Assembly (NCBI RefSeq): GCF_002109325.1
Contig: NZ_CP015348.1
Coordinates: forward strand, 89,501-153,500
Length of the DNA stretch: 64,000 bases
Source of the DNA: Sporosarcina ureae
GTDB taxonomy: Bacteria; Bacillota; Bacilli; Bacillales_A; Planococcaceae
Direction: 5' to 3'
The position numbers were made by a program, and so were the translations under genes. The number at the start of each line of letters is the position of its first letter. Within the stretch, counting starts at the first letter, position 1. The notes under the pieces are model-generated. The model did not search any database and was not told the origin of the DNA. It worked only from the letters and a program-made list of their open reading frames with translations. Shown piece after piece: positions 63,144 to 64,000 of the stretch.

Positions 63144-63572
63144 TTAAGCCTTTACTAGATCAGGAAGTCTCTCTTTTACAATACGTTCCCAACCGCTTTC
63201 AATAAATCCACGAACGACTGTATGAGGTTGTTCAAATTCGGTTACTTTATTGGCATCCCAGCCAGAATGTATTAATGTAAGCTCCGTTTGCTCTTCATTC
63301 AATTTTTTAAATTCAATTAAAACATGCCAATCTTTACCCCAATCAAAGCCCAAACGAGTAGGGGGTTGAAGTTCTGTTACTGTACAAATAGAGTCACCGA
63401 ATTGCCCTGTATGAAGTACAAATTCATGTCCTATAATGGGTTTAAGTGAATTTAGCATCCACCACGCTGCAATCCCTTCTGATGTAGAAACAGCTTCCCA
63501 TACTTTTTCAAGTGGCGCATTAAGCACAATGGTTTTACAGATATCTTCTAATTTCTCCTGTGAATTCATCAT
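63144..63572 (-). CDS. SRPBCC / AHSA1-domain protein
   Basis: A 142-aa START-like AHSA1 domain protein (VLNAPLEKVWEAVSTSEGIAAWW, ELQPPTRLGFDWGKDWHVLI, GWERIVKERLPDL, quoted in parts). Ligand unknown. Two ATGs in a row follow GGAGG; the second (63569) has the better spacing. First gene of an operon with the ArsR regulator. Confidence 0.83.
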   Translation of the reverse strand: MMNSQEKLEDICKTIVLNAPLEKVWEAVSTSEGIAAWWMLNSLKPIIGHEFVLHTGQFGDSICTVTELQPPTRLGFDWGKDWHVLIEFKKLNEEQTELTLIHSGWDANKVTEFEQPHTVVRGFIESGWERIVKERLPDLVKA

Positions 63573-63614
63573 TCATACCTCCGATTCATTTAACACTTTA
63601 AGGTGTCATGTTTT

Positions 63615-63645
63615 ATTGTACTACCTAATAGTGTTAGGTAAACAA
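63615..63645 (-). promoter_or_regulatory. Promoter and operator of the SRPBCC-ArsR operon
   Basis: On the minus strand TTGTTT (63645-63640), 19 bases, TACAAT (63620-63615). The spacer is filled by the inverted repeat TACCTAATAGTGTTAGGTA (63622-63640), a typical ArsR repression site. A second partial inverted repeat ACACTTTAAGGTGT lies at 63592-63605. Confidence 0.65.
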
Positions 63646-63660
63646 TTTTTATCTAATTAA

Positions 63661-64000
63661 CATAAGTTTTGTTTGGAAATAAATAATAAGTCAACAATTT
63701 TAAAATGAAATGAGCTGTTATTTTACTTTTTTTACTTACTAGACACAAATATGTACTAGGAAAAGTAGAAAATTAGGGATATGGAGCATAGTAATCTTCA
63801 TAGAAAAGAAGTATATTCATTATATAGGTTAATATAATCAGATTTCATATTCTAGTATAGTTGTTTTACAGTAATTTAATTACATTATTTAACAATTAAA
63901 TATTTGGGCGTTTTGAAAAATATTAAAATTAGTCTTTTTACCTAATTTTTTATATTGTATAACCAGTATTTGTACTTTACTTATATATAAAATAGATAAG
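63661..64000. other. AT-rich end of window
   Basis: About 340 very AT-rich bases. No open frame, terminator, promoter pair or repeat that I can support. Confidence 0.4.

Overview
The window looks like a stretch of chromosome from a low-G+C Gram-positive of the order Bacillales, most likely a Sporosarcina-like member of the Planococcaceae. Reasons: strong AGGAGG-type ribosome binding sites with frequent TTG and GTG starts, T-box riboswitches, a SigW-type promoter, a cre site, and a gene order matching the Bacillus subtilis yqiK-bkd-yqiW-yqjCDE-yqjH-rnz-proI-yqjP-yqjQ region. It is core chromosome with one insertion sequence. I saw no tRNA, rRNA, CRISPR array or intact prophage.

Positions 1-26,600 form a catabolic and housekeeping block. 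A DUF342 protein and a glycerophosphodiesterase precede the branched-chain keto-acid operon (bcd-lpdV-bkdAA-bkdAB-bkdB), which lacks the ptb and buk genes of B. subtilis. Next come methylmalonyl-CoA mutase (mutA-mutB), its chaperone meaB, a bacilliredoxin, methylmalonyl-CoA epimerase and a propionyl-CoA carboxylase beta subunit. Together these can take Val and Ile carbon through propionyl-CoA to succinyl-CoA. A 31-codon Prli42-type miniprotein gene sits between brxB and mce. After them come an M20 peptidase, a CheW-like protein, DNA polymerase IV, RNase Z, a T-box-controlled proC, a YdjG/YdjI-like pair behind a SigW-type promoter, and yqjP-yqjQ.

Positions 26,600-40,500 are mixed. They hold an MFS transporter, a MerR/TipAS regulator, an unrecognised membrane protein, a Tat-linked GMC dehydrogenase pair, rluF, a GNAT enzyme, a cold-shock protein, oligoendopeptidase F, a possible small membrane protein with an ATT start, and a T-box-controlled brnQ.

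Positions 40,500-48,200 look like an electrophile or quinone detoxification island: TetR plus DUF1772, an SpxH/DsbA-like protein, a YdhR-type monooxygenase, pirin, a broken ring-cleavage dioxygenase, an FMN reductase, YceI, a MarR regulator and an intact ring-cleavage dioxygenase. Several promoters here share a palindrome close to the known MhqR operator. At 48,300-51,070 two paralogous phage-replication-like genes with related leader sequences flank an IS30-family element bordered by a 13-bp direct repeat.

Positions 51,000-64,000 carry a DHA2 exporter, a pyridoxamine kinase, bluB, adhP, a uracil-DNA glycosylase-like protein, an amino-acid ABC transporter behind a cre site, catalase, and small genes ending in an SRPBCC/ArsR operon with a visible operator. 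The last 340 bases are AT-rich and show nothing recognisable.
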